Shown here: piece by piece, positions 7,061-15,937 of the stretch | How the letters are laid out: every line of letters begins with the position of its first letter | Position numbering within the stretch: position 1 is the first letter of the stretch | Assembly (NCBI RefSeq): GCF_001623875.1 | Contig: NZ_LWAE01000010.1 | Coordinates: forward strand, 1 to 64,000 | Origin: Clostridium magnum DSM 2767 | Lineage (GTDB): Bacteria; Bacillota; Clostridia; Clostridiales; Clostridiaceae | Reading direction: 5' to 3' | DNA length: 64,000 bases | The notes under the pieces: model-generated | Seen by the model: the letters and a program-made list of their open reading frames with translations, nothing else | The model's database searches: none | What the model was told of the DNA's origin: nothing | Program-made: the position numbers and the translations under genes

Positions 7061-7372
7061 ATGCTATGGACTAGCTTTAACTCTTCGTTACCTCAGAATA
7101 AAAGCTGCTCCATAGACATTAAATATAATGGGCTGCTCCGCCCCAAACCCAGGAAGCACTGCTCTGTGGTCTTTTATAATAGGCTCCCCTTGGTCGCAAG
7201 GAAGCTTTGTACAAGCTATTATTTTTCTCTCCACTCGCTGCAGCTCTGCAAGCCTTAGGTATTCCTTTAGGGTCAAGAGCTGCACTCCTTACGTTCAAAA
7301 CAATAGCTAGTCCAAAGTTAAAAGATAAGCTTAACGAAAATTTTACAAGTTACTCAATAATAGCCCAGCATT
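7061..7372 (+). ncRNA. Structured repeat RNA, copy 1 (5' domain only)
   Basis: About 310 bp aligned by eye at roughly 85-90% identity to 17041-17345. Helix arms CTATGGACTAGCTTT (7064) and AAAGCTGCTCCATAG (7101) pair at 13 of 15 positions. A GGGC-tgctcc-GCCC hairpin, a CCTTG-gtcg-CAAGG hairpin and the conserved GGTATTCCTTTAGGGTC motif are present. No counterpart of the 3' domain of the longer copies follows, so this is a truncated copy or a shorter variant. The strand is taken from the orientation shared with copy 2. Confidence 0.6.
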
Positions 7373-7666
7373 TCATTCATATGTTAACTTAACCACAGTT
7401 TCGATATGAGGCGTGTGTACCTTAGGTTTGTCCTTCCCGTCTTTTTTTATACCATATTATATTTTTATATACCCTTAAACCGTTGATTTATACCGGTTTA
7501 ATAAAATTTTCTATACTTTACTATATTATATTAAAACCTGCTATAACTTTTTCATGGGTGGGAAAATTCAATTTTGCCACCGGATATGTTCTTGAACCAT
7601 TTGCTTGCCTAATCCTCAATAATGATCCTTTAATAATTATTACTCCTGAATATACACATCTAAATA

Positions 7667-7707
7667 AAAAGTATCTCCAGTCCTTGACCTACTCTGGAGA
7701 TACTTTT
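7667..7707. terminator. Strong bidirectional hairpin terminator
   Basis: Perfect 14-bp stem AAAAGTATCTCCAG / CTGGAGATACTTTT with a 13-base loop and A/T tracts on both sides. It lies downstream of the 532-aa gene on the minus strand and of structured repeat copy 1 on the plus strand. Confidence 0.75.
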
Positions 7708-7774
7708 ATTGACCAACCTATCTTTATACACACCAATGCTACTTATAGCTATTGCAGTCATATCTAAAGTTATT

Positions 7775-9373
7775 TTATGCTTTTATCTTAACAACTCTTT
7801 TACTATCTTTTCTCTCCGGAGGAATATGCTCCCTTACAAAAGTATAGCCATCTGGAAGTATAACACTTAATCTGCCAGCATTACTTTTAGCCTCATCACT
7901 TACTTGCCAACCTTCAGGTAACTTTCTTATATATGCAGTTCTATAAACAGCTCTTACTATCCTTGTCCCCTTTGGGCTATCCTCTATCTTCCTGTTATAA
8001 ATTCTTACCTCTTTATTTTTAATATCACAATAAAGTACATATAAACAATTTAGAAGCATAACACCTTGTTTAATTTTATGTTCATGATTATTAGTATACT
8101 CTTGGTTAGTTATTTTCTTTTGCTTTACCGCTTCGTAATCAACTATAAATATATAGTTGCATGTTTGAAATAACTTTGAAATCACTTTGAGGTTTGCTTC
8201 TAAGCCATCATTTGCAATCTTACTAATAAGGCTATTAACCTCTTCCTTATTACAGGTAATTATGTGATCAGTATATTCTAAGTTGACTTTTCTTGCAAAA
8301 CTTGTAACTTCATTTATATTATGTTCATATAAAATACCTTTACTATTAAAATATCTAACTTTAAAATAATAATCTTCATTATTCTCAACTACTTCAACAA
8401 AATCAACTGCCTTATTTTTATTAAGAAACTCAATTATAGCCCCATTTTTACCTAAAGCATATTTTCTATTACCTAGTATATCTGATAAATTATTATCTAG
8501 AAGCATAAAATTACACTCTACGCTCTCTCTAGGATCATTAAAAATTCTATTTATCTTAAACTCTTTTGTCTCGATAAAAGGATATGCTCTACTAAAAGAT
8601 TCTTTTAGATATACATATTTAGCCTCATTATACGAAAACCCTGGTCCTAATTTAACTATGTTTTCCCTAAATTTATCTACACTTATTTGAAGAATACTTT
8701 TAGACAACTCAAAATAACTATTGAAAAACTCACAAAAACCTTTGTGACTATAAACAAATTCAACTTTTTCTTCAATTTCTGAAAGCTTAACAAAAGCATC
8801 CTTTGATATAACTTGATCTTTTCCATACTTTATTTCAAAGGATTCATTTCTTTCAACCAATCCTAAAAACTTATTATTTTTAATTTTTATTTTATAAGTT
8901 ACTAATATCATTACATATAAAAATATTGTATCTATTAAGAAAGTTAATAATGGAGATTTATTGCTAAAAAGAGTTGTGTCAACAAAAAAATCAAGTAGCT
9001 CTTTTAAGTTAATATTATGGCTATTTAGCCTCTGAACTGCATTTTGTATAACAAATTTTATGTCTTTATTACTCAGTATTTTTTCGTGAATCAAAATATC
9101 ATTCATTGTACCTTTATAACGAACATGATCACCTATTAAAAAAGCAAAATCTTCAAAATCACTTAATATACACACCGCATTAGCATAATTTATTTTATCT
9201 AATTGTTCTAGCTCACTATACAATAATTCCACAGCTAAACTAATTGTGGATTGTACATCTTGTTTTTCATTGCAAATATTATGATACATGTCACCATATA
9301 ACCTGATTCTTACTAACTGTTCTAATACCTTGTCCAAATTTTTGCCTTTATCTTTATTAGTCTTTTTTACCAT
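7775..9373 (-). CDS. Unrecognised 532-aa protein
   Basis: No family recognised. The first 30 residues are Lys-rich. Residues about 30-200 are helical, with a hydrophobic stretch TFLIDTIFLYVMILVTY that may be a buried helix or one membrane segment. A mixed alpha/beta middle follows, and the C-terminus is basic and Tyr/Arg-rich (IRIVRAVYRTAYIRKLPEGW-like, ending PPERKDSKRVVKIKA). Monocistronic, with unannotated accessory DNA on both sides. Codon use is like the neighbouring accessory genes. Its place next to TA-like and nuclease-like genes makes a defence role possible but unproven. Confidence 0.7.
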   Translation of the reverse strand: MVKKTNKDKGKNLDKVLEQLVRIRLYGDMYHNICNEKQDVQSTISLAVELLYSELEQLDKINYANAVCILSDFEDFAFLIGDHVRYKGTMNDILIHEKILSNKDIKFVIQNAVQRLNSHNINLKELLDFFVDTTLFSNKSPLLTFLIDTIFLYVMILVTYKIKIKNNKFLGLVERNESFEIKYGKDQVISKDAFVKLSEIEEKVEFVYSHKGFCEFFNSYFELSKSILQISVDKFRENIVKLGPGFSYNEAKYVYLKESFSRAYPFIETKEFKINRIFNDPRESVECNFMLLDNNLSDILGNRKYALGKNGAIIEFLNKNKAVDFVEVVENNEDYYFKVRYFNSKGILYEHNINEVTSFARKVNLEYTDHIITCNKEEVNSLISKIANDGLEANLKVISKLFQTCNYIFIVDYEAVKQKKITNQEYTNNHEHKIKQGVMLLNCLYVLYCDIKNKEVRIYNRKIEDSPKGTRIVRAVYRTAYIRKLPEGWQVSDEAKSNAGRLSVILPDGYTFVREHIPPERKDSKRVVKIKA

Positions 9374-9804
9374 ATACCACCATCCAAAAGTTATTATAAT
9401 ACTTGTTTTTTAATATTATCGAGCATAATAGATGTTACCATATATAATCAATTAAGTAAATCGTTTACACACAAAAGAAGCTATGGGGTCTTATAATAGA
9501 CTCCCTTATTCGTGTACTTACTGATAACGTAGGAATATATTTTTATAGACTTATATAAAAAACTAATGGGTATCAAAGCTAGAATTTGCTTTCCATTAGT
9601 TTTAAAACAATTCAATTATAGTACATATAGTATATTTATCAATATGCATAAAAAATTAGTATGGTAATAAGCCTCCATACTAATTTTTAATATAATATAT
9701 TCTTATCTAAATAACAACATCGCTGCACAACTCATTTTGGCTCTATAAATATATCCTAAGATTCTTTACTATTAATCCCTACTACCTAAAATATAAATAC
9801 TTTT
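9374..9804. other. Gene-free stretch with repeat fragment and hairpins
   Basis: Near 9481-9515 is a short match (GGGGTCTTATAATAGACTCCC) to the 5' domain of the structured repeat. Two hairpins follow: AAAACTAATGG (9559) with CCATTAGTTTT (9593), and AAAATTAGTATGG (9652) with CCATACTAATTTT (9675), both terminator-like. No gene is supported. Confidence 0.6.
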
Positions 9805-10228
9805 TTAAGCATAAGCTCTTTTATTTATTAATCCCGAAGATTCAGCTATATACTTAGCCCAATATTCAGCATCATAGTGAAATACATATGTTGGGTCCTC
9901 TTCAAGAATTAATTTAAAGCGTGAAACAAGTAAATCAATAGCATCTTGATCAATATTATATTGATTTTTTAAGTGCAACTTTATCTCTGAAATATAAGCA
10001 TCATTATAATCTTTATCTAGAGACTTTCTTACTTACACGATATATCACCTCTTCTTTAAATACTAATAATTCAACTGCTCTTTCAGTATGAAAGGATAGT
10101 TGATTACTTGTGTCTAATGTAAAATTATGCCCTGTTAACTCTCTTAGCTCATCTTCTTTTACTATACCATCGTCATATTTTTTTATCAATGTGTCAACAT
10201 TCTTGCATTGTGTTTTGAAGTTATCCAC
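9805..10228 (-). pseudogene. Small acidic protein gene split by a frameshift
   Basis: The first frame (10228-10013, 71 aa, MDNFKTQCKNVDTLIKKYDD at its start) stops at TAA near 10013. The next frame runs open across that stop to 9805 and encodes about 66 residues (DKDYNDAYISEIKLHLKNQY, then FHYDAEYWAKYIAESSG) without a plausible start of its own. Read as one protein of about 140 aa the parts join smoothly, so a one-base change near 10015-10030 probably split it. No family is recognised. Downstream-reinitiation at a rare start cannot be ruled out. Confidence 0.55.
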
Positions 10229-10256
10229 GGGTTTAAAATTTTATAGTTTCCAGTAG

Positions 10257-10292
10257 AATAAATTAAGCACCCATCTTGGATGCTTAATTTAT
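10257..10292. terminator. Terminator between split gene and winged-helix gene
   Basis: AAATTAAGCA and TGCTTAATTT arms with a short loop, flanked by A/T runs on both sides. It ends the transcript of the 10296-10613 gene on the minus strand. Confidence 0.65.
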
Positions 10293-10295
10293 TTA

Positions 10296-10613
10296 TTATA
10301 TTGGTTCTTTCATTACTTTTATAGCTTGTATTCCTTTTGCAGTAATTAACCATTGACCATTTCTAGGTGTTGTCACAAGACCCTCTCTTACCAACTTTCT
10401 CTTAGCATACTGTACTCGATTCTGCCAATGATTTCTCTTATCTCTCCTCATTTCAAGATTTTCTTGGGACTGTGTTAATCCCAAAATGTTTGCCAAAAGT
10501 TCATATATTTCCGCACATGGAAAAGGACTATTTGAGGAAATAGCATATAGAAACAGAAGAACTTGGAACCCTGTTACCCCTACACTTGGTAAATCTGCTC
10601 TTTTAAGACCCAT
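10296..10613 (-). CDS. Winged-helix protein resembling the Mrr N-terminal domain
   Basis: 105 aa. The pattern HWQNRVQYAKRKLVREGLV then NGQWLITAKGIQAIK (residues about 62-100) is that of the Mrr_N winged helix, which in restriction enzymes precedes a nuclease domain and binds DNA. Here the nuclease half is absent, so this is a stand-alone DNA-binding protein or a remnant. GTACCTCC on the plus strand is its ribosome site (GGAGGTAC). The EVE-like nuclease candidate lies 300 bp upstream on the same strand, but a terminator separates them. Confidence 0.6.
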   Translation of the reverse strand: MGLKRADLPSVGVTGFQVLLFLYAISSNSPFPCAEIYELLANILGLTQSQENLEMRRDKRNHWQNRVQYAKRKLVREGLVTTPRNGQWLITAKGIQAIKVMKEPI

Positions 10614-10890
10614 ATATTGTACCTCCTATTCTTTTTTACATTAATATTTATATGCTTGTAAAAAGAATAATAGAATCTGTCTCCTTTTCGGGAAAGATGC
10701 TGAAGATAATAAACTTAAGGTATGGAGTTAACCATTAAATAAATGGAGTTTTATTTCTCTTTAAAGACATTACTAAGAAGTATAAGAGAATTGCCTCATT
10801 TTCAAAGTATTTTTTTATGCTATTTTTATGTTTTTTCTAGTTTTTATAAAAAATTATTAATTTTTATTAAGACTCTCATACATAAATAAA

Positions 10891-10917
10891 AAAACAAGCA
10901 GAAATATATCCTGCTTA
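10891..10917 (-). terminator. Terminator of the EVE-like gene
   Basis: AAGCAG / CTGCTT stem with a nine-base loop, followed on the minus strand by GTTTTTTTATTT. It overlaps the stop codon region of the 10915-12204 gene. Confidence 0.7.
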
Positions 10918-12204
10918 TTCCTGAAACGATAGAGCAAAGCTTGATTCTTTATCTATAATACCTATCTTTTGTTCTAATCTTACTATATAGGAACTGAACT
11001 CTATAAAGTTATCTTTGTTTTTACTATTTGTATTATTTAGTTTAAATGAATTTATTATGTTTTTTATGGTTTCTTTTTGTTCTGGTGTAAGTTCATCTAT
11101 AACTAAAATTATTCTAATATTACTCTCAAAAGCATTTCTTAATTCTTTATCAAACATTCTATCTATCTGTCTTTCCTTGACATTTGGATTTAATTCTTTT
11201 ATCCACCCTTTAATCTTGTTTGTTAGAACCTCCTCACCATCTATGTAATTCATTATTTTATCTACCCATTCATCAATGGTATTTTTTCTTATTTTATCGT
11301 CTGTAACTATACTAAAAGTAGATGCAAACCTTATAAGTTGCGGTATAACTATCCCATTTAAATAATTAAATTTTTGAGTTGATTTAATTTTACCTTCACC
11401 ATAGCATTCATATTCTATTAAATTTATCTTTATAGATGTATTTATATTTTCCTTATCATATGATATTAACAATGCATCTGGAATACCTTTAATCCCTGGT
11501 ATTGTCTCATTATTTATATTTTTTAAAGATGTTGTTCCAAATAACCTATTTTGAGCAATCAGTATAGTATTTTCTTCTTTAAAATGTGTAAATAATTTAA
11601 AAAAATAATCTGAAACTAAAGGTTCTAGTCCCATAATAGGGTCGGTTTCATTCTTAAACTTTATTGTCTGAAAAGTTCCCATAATATCTAATCTATCATC
11701 TTCTGCAAATGCTTCAGTAGGTTTATCATTATCTGTAATTAAATCTTCACTTTCATCCTGTTCTTCCGTAGAATTATCTATATCACTTTCTACGTTTGAT
11801 TCAAATACATAAAGTTTACTAATCTTATTATTAGCAAATTCTATATCTAGTCTATTGACAGCATCTACTTCTTTTATACTTTTTGACCTCTGAAAATACT
11901 TTGCACCATAATAAGTTCCACCATATTCTTTTAGAATACTCAAATCAAATGGATTGCAATATTCTATATTTTTTACTCTAAAAACCTGAACATACCTATC
12001 AGAATCTTCCCAAGGTTTATAATCTGTTACTTCATCAAGAATTCCCCTAGCCCCACAAACAGTCTTTTTATCCACCTTGACTGAAAAATATATTAAATCT
12101 CCCTTTTCACCTGACCTCTGTGTAAAACCTACAACCTTATTATTGATACATATATAGTAATTCTCTAAAGATTTTCCACAACTCAAAATTCTAGTGTTCC
12201 CCAT
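10915..12204 (-). CDS. EVE/PUA-like reader fused to PD-(D/E)XK-like nuclease (putative)
   Basis: 429 aa. Residues about 15-95 match the feel of EVE/PUA-like modified-base readers (KGDLIYFSVKV, CGARGILDEV, PWEDSDRYVQVFRV). An acidic linker lies at about 145-170. The C-terminal half has a PD-(D/E)XK-like layout: Glu in GLEPLVSDYF near 193, GIPDALLI near 240 and LIEYECYGEGK near 262, with Glu in place of the usual Lys. Such fusions act as restriction of modified DNA. Both domain calls are by eye; an unrelated nuclease fold is possible. Confidence 0.45.
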   Translation of the reverse strand: MGNTRILSCGKSLENYYICINNKVVGFTQRSGEKGDLIYFSVKVDKKTVCGARGILDEVTDYKPWEDSDRYVQVFRVKNIEYCNPFDLSILKEYGGTYYGAKYFQRSKSIKEVDAVNRLDIEFANNKISKLYVFESNVESDIDNSTEEQDESEDLITDNDKPTEAFAEDDRLDIMGTFQTIKFKNETDPIMGLEPLVSDYFFKLFTHFKEENTILIAQNRLFGTTSLKNINNETIPGIKGIPDALLISYDKENINTSIKINLIEYECYGEGKIKSTQKFNYLNGIVIPQLIRFASTFSIVTDDKIRKNTIDEWVDKIMNYIDGEEVLTNKIKGWIKELNPNVKERQIDRMFDKELRNAFESNIRIILVIDELTPEQKETIKNIINSFKLNNTNSKNKDNFIEFSSYIVRLEQKIGIIDKESSFALSFQE

Positions 12205-12453
12205 ATTTTCCTCCTAAAATAATTCTATCTACATACAAAATTATATATTTTTACAAATAAACAATCTATATTTTTTTGTAAAAACATACAATATTTATAC
12301 CATAGCTCTCACTTAGATACGTTAAGTACCTAATTTCCCTCCTATGTTTATTCTTTTCTATTGAATACCTAAAGTACATATTATATTAATACTATATAAC
12401 AATGTATATCATTTTCACCCTTCCATGATAAGCTTTCAGATGGAAGTAAGGTA

Positions 12454-13044
12454 ATGCTTATAGGAGTAAATACTCCGGAATCAACTACTAGAACAGAGCC
12501 TTATGGCAAGGAAGCAAGTGACTATACTAAAAGTCAGTTAACAGGTAAGACAGTATATCTTGAGAAGGATGTTTCTGAAACTGATAAATATGGAAGGTTA
12601 TTAAGATATATATGGCTAAGTATACCTAATGAAATAAGCGACTCTGAAATAAGGTCAAAAATGTTTAACGCTATATTAGTGCAGAATGGTTATGCAGAAG
12701 TATCCACCTATCCACCGGATGTCAAGTATCAAGAGTATTTTACTAAATATAATTACGAAGCTAGAAATGCAAATAAAGGTCTTTGGGCTATTAATCATAA
12801 TGGAACTACAAAGGGCAATATTCCTGAAAGCAGTAAACAATCAAATAGTTCATCATCCAATTCAAATAGCTCTACTGCTCCTTCATCATCAGGGCATGGA
12901 TTAATAAAGGGTAATATTAATTCTAAGGGCGAGAAAATTTACCATGTTCCTGGAGGCCAATTCTACGATAAGACAGTGCCTGAGCAGTGGTTTAATACTG
13001 AAGCAGAAGCACAAGCAGCTGGGTATAGAAAATCTAAAAGATAA
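12454..13044 (+). pseudogene. Degenerate thermonuclease with C-terminal sunset-like domain
   Basis: SNase-like domain in residues 1-110 (IGVNTPES, DKYGRLLRYIW, NGYAEV, ARNANKGLW), a Ser/Asn-rich linker (about 120-145), and a C-terminal module KIYHVPGGQFYDKTVPEQWF then AEAQAAGYRK typical of secreted nucleases. The frame reaches a stop at about 12395 without signal peptide, and the first strand with the metal-binding Asp is missing. The position of catalytic Arg35 is Met and Asp40 is Asn, while the second Arg (GRLLRY) is kept. It is probably a 5'-truncated, inactive gene. Confidence 0.7.
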
Positions 13045-13429
13045 GATTTAGTTAACAACATACTTTTTAAATTTATGTTAAAACTTTATACTAGTAGTCT
13101 AACTCTGGATTTCTCCAGGGTTTTAAAATAAGACCCTTTAAATTGTAGATAAGTTGTTTCTATCTTATACATCCTATATTACTGTAACGACTTATGTACT
13201 CGGCAAATTAAGAATGTATAAATACTCAGTCAATACAAGCTGATAACTATTAAAATAATAGTAGTATAAATATTTAAACATAAAAAACCCCTCTAAATGT
13301 TGTATATTAATACCACTTAAAAGGGTACTTCATTAATACTCTTAAAATAATAGGACTTGCGCCGTTTTATGTGAAAAAAGTCTATCTATTGTAAATTTCC
13401 GATAGATAAATATAATAGTTGTATTGCGA
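13045..13429. other. Intergenic region with two terminator-like hairpins
   Basis: A CTGGA-tttc-TCCAG hairpin followed by GGTTTT near 13098-13120 can end the thermonuclease transcript. A longer imperfect hairpin near 13281-13325 (CCCCT / AGGG arms with an A run on the plus strand) can end the leftward operon. No gene is seen. Confidence 0.55.
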
Positions 13430-13603
13430 CTAATCTTCAAACATATCGTATATGTCTAAAATTTCAAATTCTTTATTACATTTAGAACATTTACAGTCAT
13501 AAATCGCTATTGTAAACCTATCTGTCTCAACCCCTCTTTTAAGTTCATATCCCCTAAACATATTGGGAGTTTTGCAATGAGAACATTCTTCAGAAGTAGT
13601 CAT
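13430..13603 (-). CDS. Small zinc-ribbon protein
   Basis: A 57-aa ORF with ribosome site GGAGGAAGT before ATG 13603. It has two metal-binding knuckles: CSHC near residues 7-10 and CKCSKC near 38-43. Such mini ribbons bind nucleic acid or protein partners. It is the last gene of the compact leftward cluster 15773-13430, 31 bp after the 72-aa gene. It is below the length that many gene finders keep. Confidence 0.65.
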   Translation of the reverse strand: MTTSEECSHCKTPNMFRGYELKRGVETDRFTIAIYDCKCSKCNKEFEILDIYDMFED

Positions 13604-13634
13604 ACTTCCTCCTAAATTTTTGTTAGGGTTTTCA

Positions 13635-13853
13635 TCATTTACAGAATATATCGTATGTTCTTTTTGACAAAACTCTTCCTAACTGCTCTGGACCCACATA
13701 GATAATTGACTCTTGAATATCATGCCATAATTCTTCATGAACTAAAGCCAAAGAAGCTGCGGCATTATTCTCTTTAGGTAAATAGATGCCTTGTAAAAAA
13801 TACATACAAAAAACTCTAAGCTTATTTGTCTCACCAGTTGCCATGCAAGTCAA
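13635..13853 (-). CDS. Unknown 72-aa protein
   Basis: Not recognised. Sequence features: LPKENNAAASLALVHEELWH resembles a helical segment, then IYVGPEQLGRVLSKRTYDIF. The start overlaps the stop of the 63-aa gene by four bases (ATGA), so the two are translationally coupled. Member of the 15773-13430 operon. Confidence 0.55.
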   Translation of the reverse strand: MTCMATGETNKLRVFCMYFLQGIYLPKENNAAASLALVHEELWHDIQESIIYVGPEQLGRVLSKRTYDIFCK

Positions 13854-14041
13854 TGGAAACCAAACAAATTCTTAGAGTTTTCTAGTATTCTTTTATCCGT
13901 TAGTTCTTCGGCTTTTTTCTCATTCATTCCTATATTAATATAGGATTTTTTTAGATAGTGATAAAGCAACCATTTGTTACGGGCTTGATCAATAGGAAAA
14001 TCAAATGTTTGCTTTATCACCTCTTCAAATTTTGAAATCAT
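13850..14041 (-). CDS. Unknown 63-aa protein
   Basis: Helical, charged protein with no recognised family (FPIDQARNKWLLYHYLKKSY; EKKAEELTDKRI). It overlaps both the membrane-protein gene and the 72-aa gene by four bases. Coupling on both sides argues that it is a real part of the operon and not a chance frame. Confidence 0.55.
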   Translation of the reverse strand: MISKFEEVIKQTFDFPIDQARNKWLLYHYLKKSYINIGMNEKKAEELTDKRILENSKNLFGFH

Positions 14042-14835
14042 TTTTTACTGTCGTTTAACTTGGAGTTTTTATCTAAATAATTGAATTTGTTTTTCAAAAT
14101 AGCCTTCAATCTTCCTTTTTGTATTTCATCTTTGCAACCTTCATCAATCAATTTATTCATTAATTCATAATATTTTTTTATCTTTTCTAAAGTATCATTA
14201 CTTTGATTTGTAAAAAAAACGTTTTCTAATGCAGTCATCCTAAAACTCATATACAAATATCTGTCATCATTTATATTCTCATGGCTCGCATCTATATCCT
14301 CATCTACTGTATTAATGATTTTAAAAATTTCAATGCAATTTCCAATTAAAGCTATTGAATAAAAAATTATAAATACTATCGTATATGTATATAAAAATGT
14401 ACAAATACCTATGCAAAGAATATTATATGGATAAGTAGAGTATGTAGTTATATACATAATTAAACTACTTATTATATCTATTCCAACAATTAATCCTAAG
14501 AAATAAAAACTCAGCAAAATCTTTTCAATAATATTAATCTTATCTTGTCTTTTTAATATATTTATAAACTTGTTAGATATAGAAGACGTTAGTATTGCTA
14601 GGCCTGAAATAACAAAACCTAAGAATCCAATTAGTACAATTGCAATCTCTTTTGTCATCTCTCTCATTAGATTATTAATATTATCTATGTTTGCTTGATT
14701 AAATACTATAATTATTAACGTAGTTATTATTATTGAACTTATTAACGAGACCCTTACTTCCATAGTATCTGTGTTATAAATATCTCTATATTTTTTATAC
14801 CTAACCACCTTACTAAATGAAGATTCGTTATTCAT
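14038..14835 (-). CDS. Four-helix membrane protein, unknown
   Basis: 265 aa. Four hydrophobic segments are seen: about 28-48 (ISSIIITTLIIIVF), 64-84 (IAIVLIGFLGFVISGLAILT), 107-128 (LLSFYFLGLIVGIDIISSLI) and 137-163 (LCIGICTFLYTYTIVFIIFY). A cytoplasmic helical tail of about 100 residues follows. No transporter motif is seen. It follows the 306-aa soluble protein by 17 bp. In phage-defence operons membrane partners of this size often act as pore-forming effectors, which here is only a possibility. Confidence 0.65.
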   Translation of the reverse strand: MNNESSFSKVVRYKKYRDIYNTDTMEVRVSLISSIIITTLIIIVFNQANIDNINNLMREMTKEIAIVLIGFLGFVISGLAILTSSISNKFINILKRQDKINIIEKILLSFYFLGLIVGIDIISSLIMYITTYSTYPYNILCIGICTFLYTYTIVFIIFYSIALIGNCIEIFKIINTVDEDIDASHENINDDRYLYMSFRMTALENVFFTNQSNDTLEKIKKYYELMNKLIDEGCKDEIQKGRLKAILKNKFNYLDKNSKLNDSKK

Positions 14836-14852
14836 ATTTTTACATCCTTTAT

Positions 14853-15755
14853 TTATATATTAAGCATACTTTCTGCTCTTACTGCTGCAATAAAATCTCT
14901 GGCCTCCACATTATAGTCATCTTCTGTTAAATTTTCATTTACAACTCGTGTTAATGCAGCATCTGTATTAGACTTAACAATTTGCTCTCTTCCATTTTTA
15001 TTTATTCCATATGTTGTAATGTCTCCATAACCTTTAACAGCTGCACTTATTGTTTCTCTCATCATTTTTGCTTCCATATTCAATCCAATATCATCAGTAT
15101 CAATTAAATCTAACTTGATTTTTTTAGCATTAGTGTCTCTACATTCAGCTATATAACCTATTGACTCTCTTAAAGCTTTTAACTCACCTTCATTTGAATT
15201 TGGTGGAATTAATGTAGCAGACACTCTTTTTACTTTTCTTAGGCTTTTGAGTTTTCTTTCAAGCATGTTTTGATCTTTCTTTAAAAACACTTCAAATTCA
15301 TAATCTTTTATACTTATATTTAATAAATATTTAAATGCTTCTATAAATTGATTGTATCCGAAAGCCTGTCTAACACTAAAAGTAACTAATTCTTTTCTTA
15401 CATCAAAGTAAAAATATATACTTACATGTTCTTGAACATATACATCAACTAACTCATTTTTTTCGTTAAAGTCTTCTGTTGGTCTATTATAAGTTCTAAT
15501 TACTTTACCTGTAACAATCTTTTCTTCCTCAAACTTAGTTAGTTCATTAAATTGGTATTCTGATGTTTTTATATATACCTTTGTATTCCCTAGACTATCT
15601 TTAAATTCTTTTCTCTTACGTATTTTATAGTTATCTTTCTCATTCATCTTTTCAAATATTTCATTTAGAACTTCACCTAGTCTTAATCTTTCTTCATAGA
15701 CATCAAAAATTTTAGAATTAAGATTGATTTTTGCTATGTACATTAATGGCATACT
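14853..15755 (-). CDS. Unknown 300-aa soluble protein leading a membrane operon
   Basis: Starts at MPLMYIAKINLNSKIFDVYE (ATG 15755, GGAGAAAGGGG upstream); the frame is open to 15773. It has a beta-rich N-terminal half (residues 1-150) with YVQEHVSIYFYFDVRKELVT, a charged middle (KKDQNMLERKLKSLRKVKRV), and a C-terminal helical part (MEAKMMRETISAAVKGYGDI; RDFIAAVRAES). I recall no certain family name. First gene of the five-gene operon. The layout soluble sensor plus membrane protein plus small proteins is suggestive of an immune module. Confidence 0.6.
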   Translation of the reverse strand, partial: SMPLMYIAKINLNSKIFDVYEERLRLGEVLNEIFEKMNEKDNYKIRKRKEFKDSLGNTKVYIKTSEYQFNELTKFEEEKIVTGKVIRTYNRPTEDFNEKNELVDVYVQEHVSIYFYFDVRKELVTFSVRQAFGYNQFIEAFKYLLNISIKDYEFEVFLKKDQNMLERKLKSLRKVKRVSATLIPPNSNEGELKALRESIGYIAECRDTNAKKIKLDLIDTDDIGLNMEAKMMRETISAAVKGYGDITTYGINKNGREQIVKSNTDAALTRVVNENLTEDDYNVEARDFIAAVRAESMLNI

Positions 15756-15937
15756 ATTATCCCCTTTCTCCATATAACTAATTATACAAAAAAAGAAAAA
15801 ATCCTTCTAAAACTTTTTGAATTACGACGTAAAAACACTGTAAAATTCAAGTTTCAACAATACAGTATTCTAGTAAATTGTTCGTCTTTTTAGTTGTTGT
15901 AACATTAAATAAGAAAATTCCATACTACTATCTTTAA

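Larger units (their letters stand above)
6930..7774. other. 845-bp gene-free stretch
   Basis: Contains the twin operator (6977-7007), the 5'-domain copy of the structured repeat (7061-7372), a GC-rich 12-mer matching the integrase end (7572-7583) and a strong hairpin (7667-7707). Short open frames here overlap the structured repeat on both strands and look non-coding. Confidence 0.7.

Noticed and set aside
7483..7767. A 94-codon open frame on the plus strand
   Set aside because: It crosses a strong hairpin terminator (7667-7707), has no ribosome site and no recognisable protein pattern; taken as chance.
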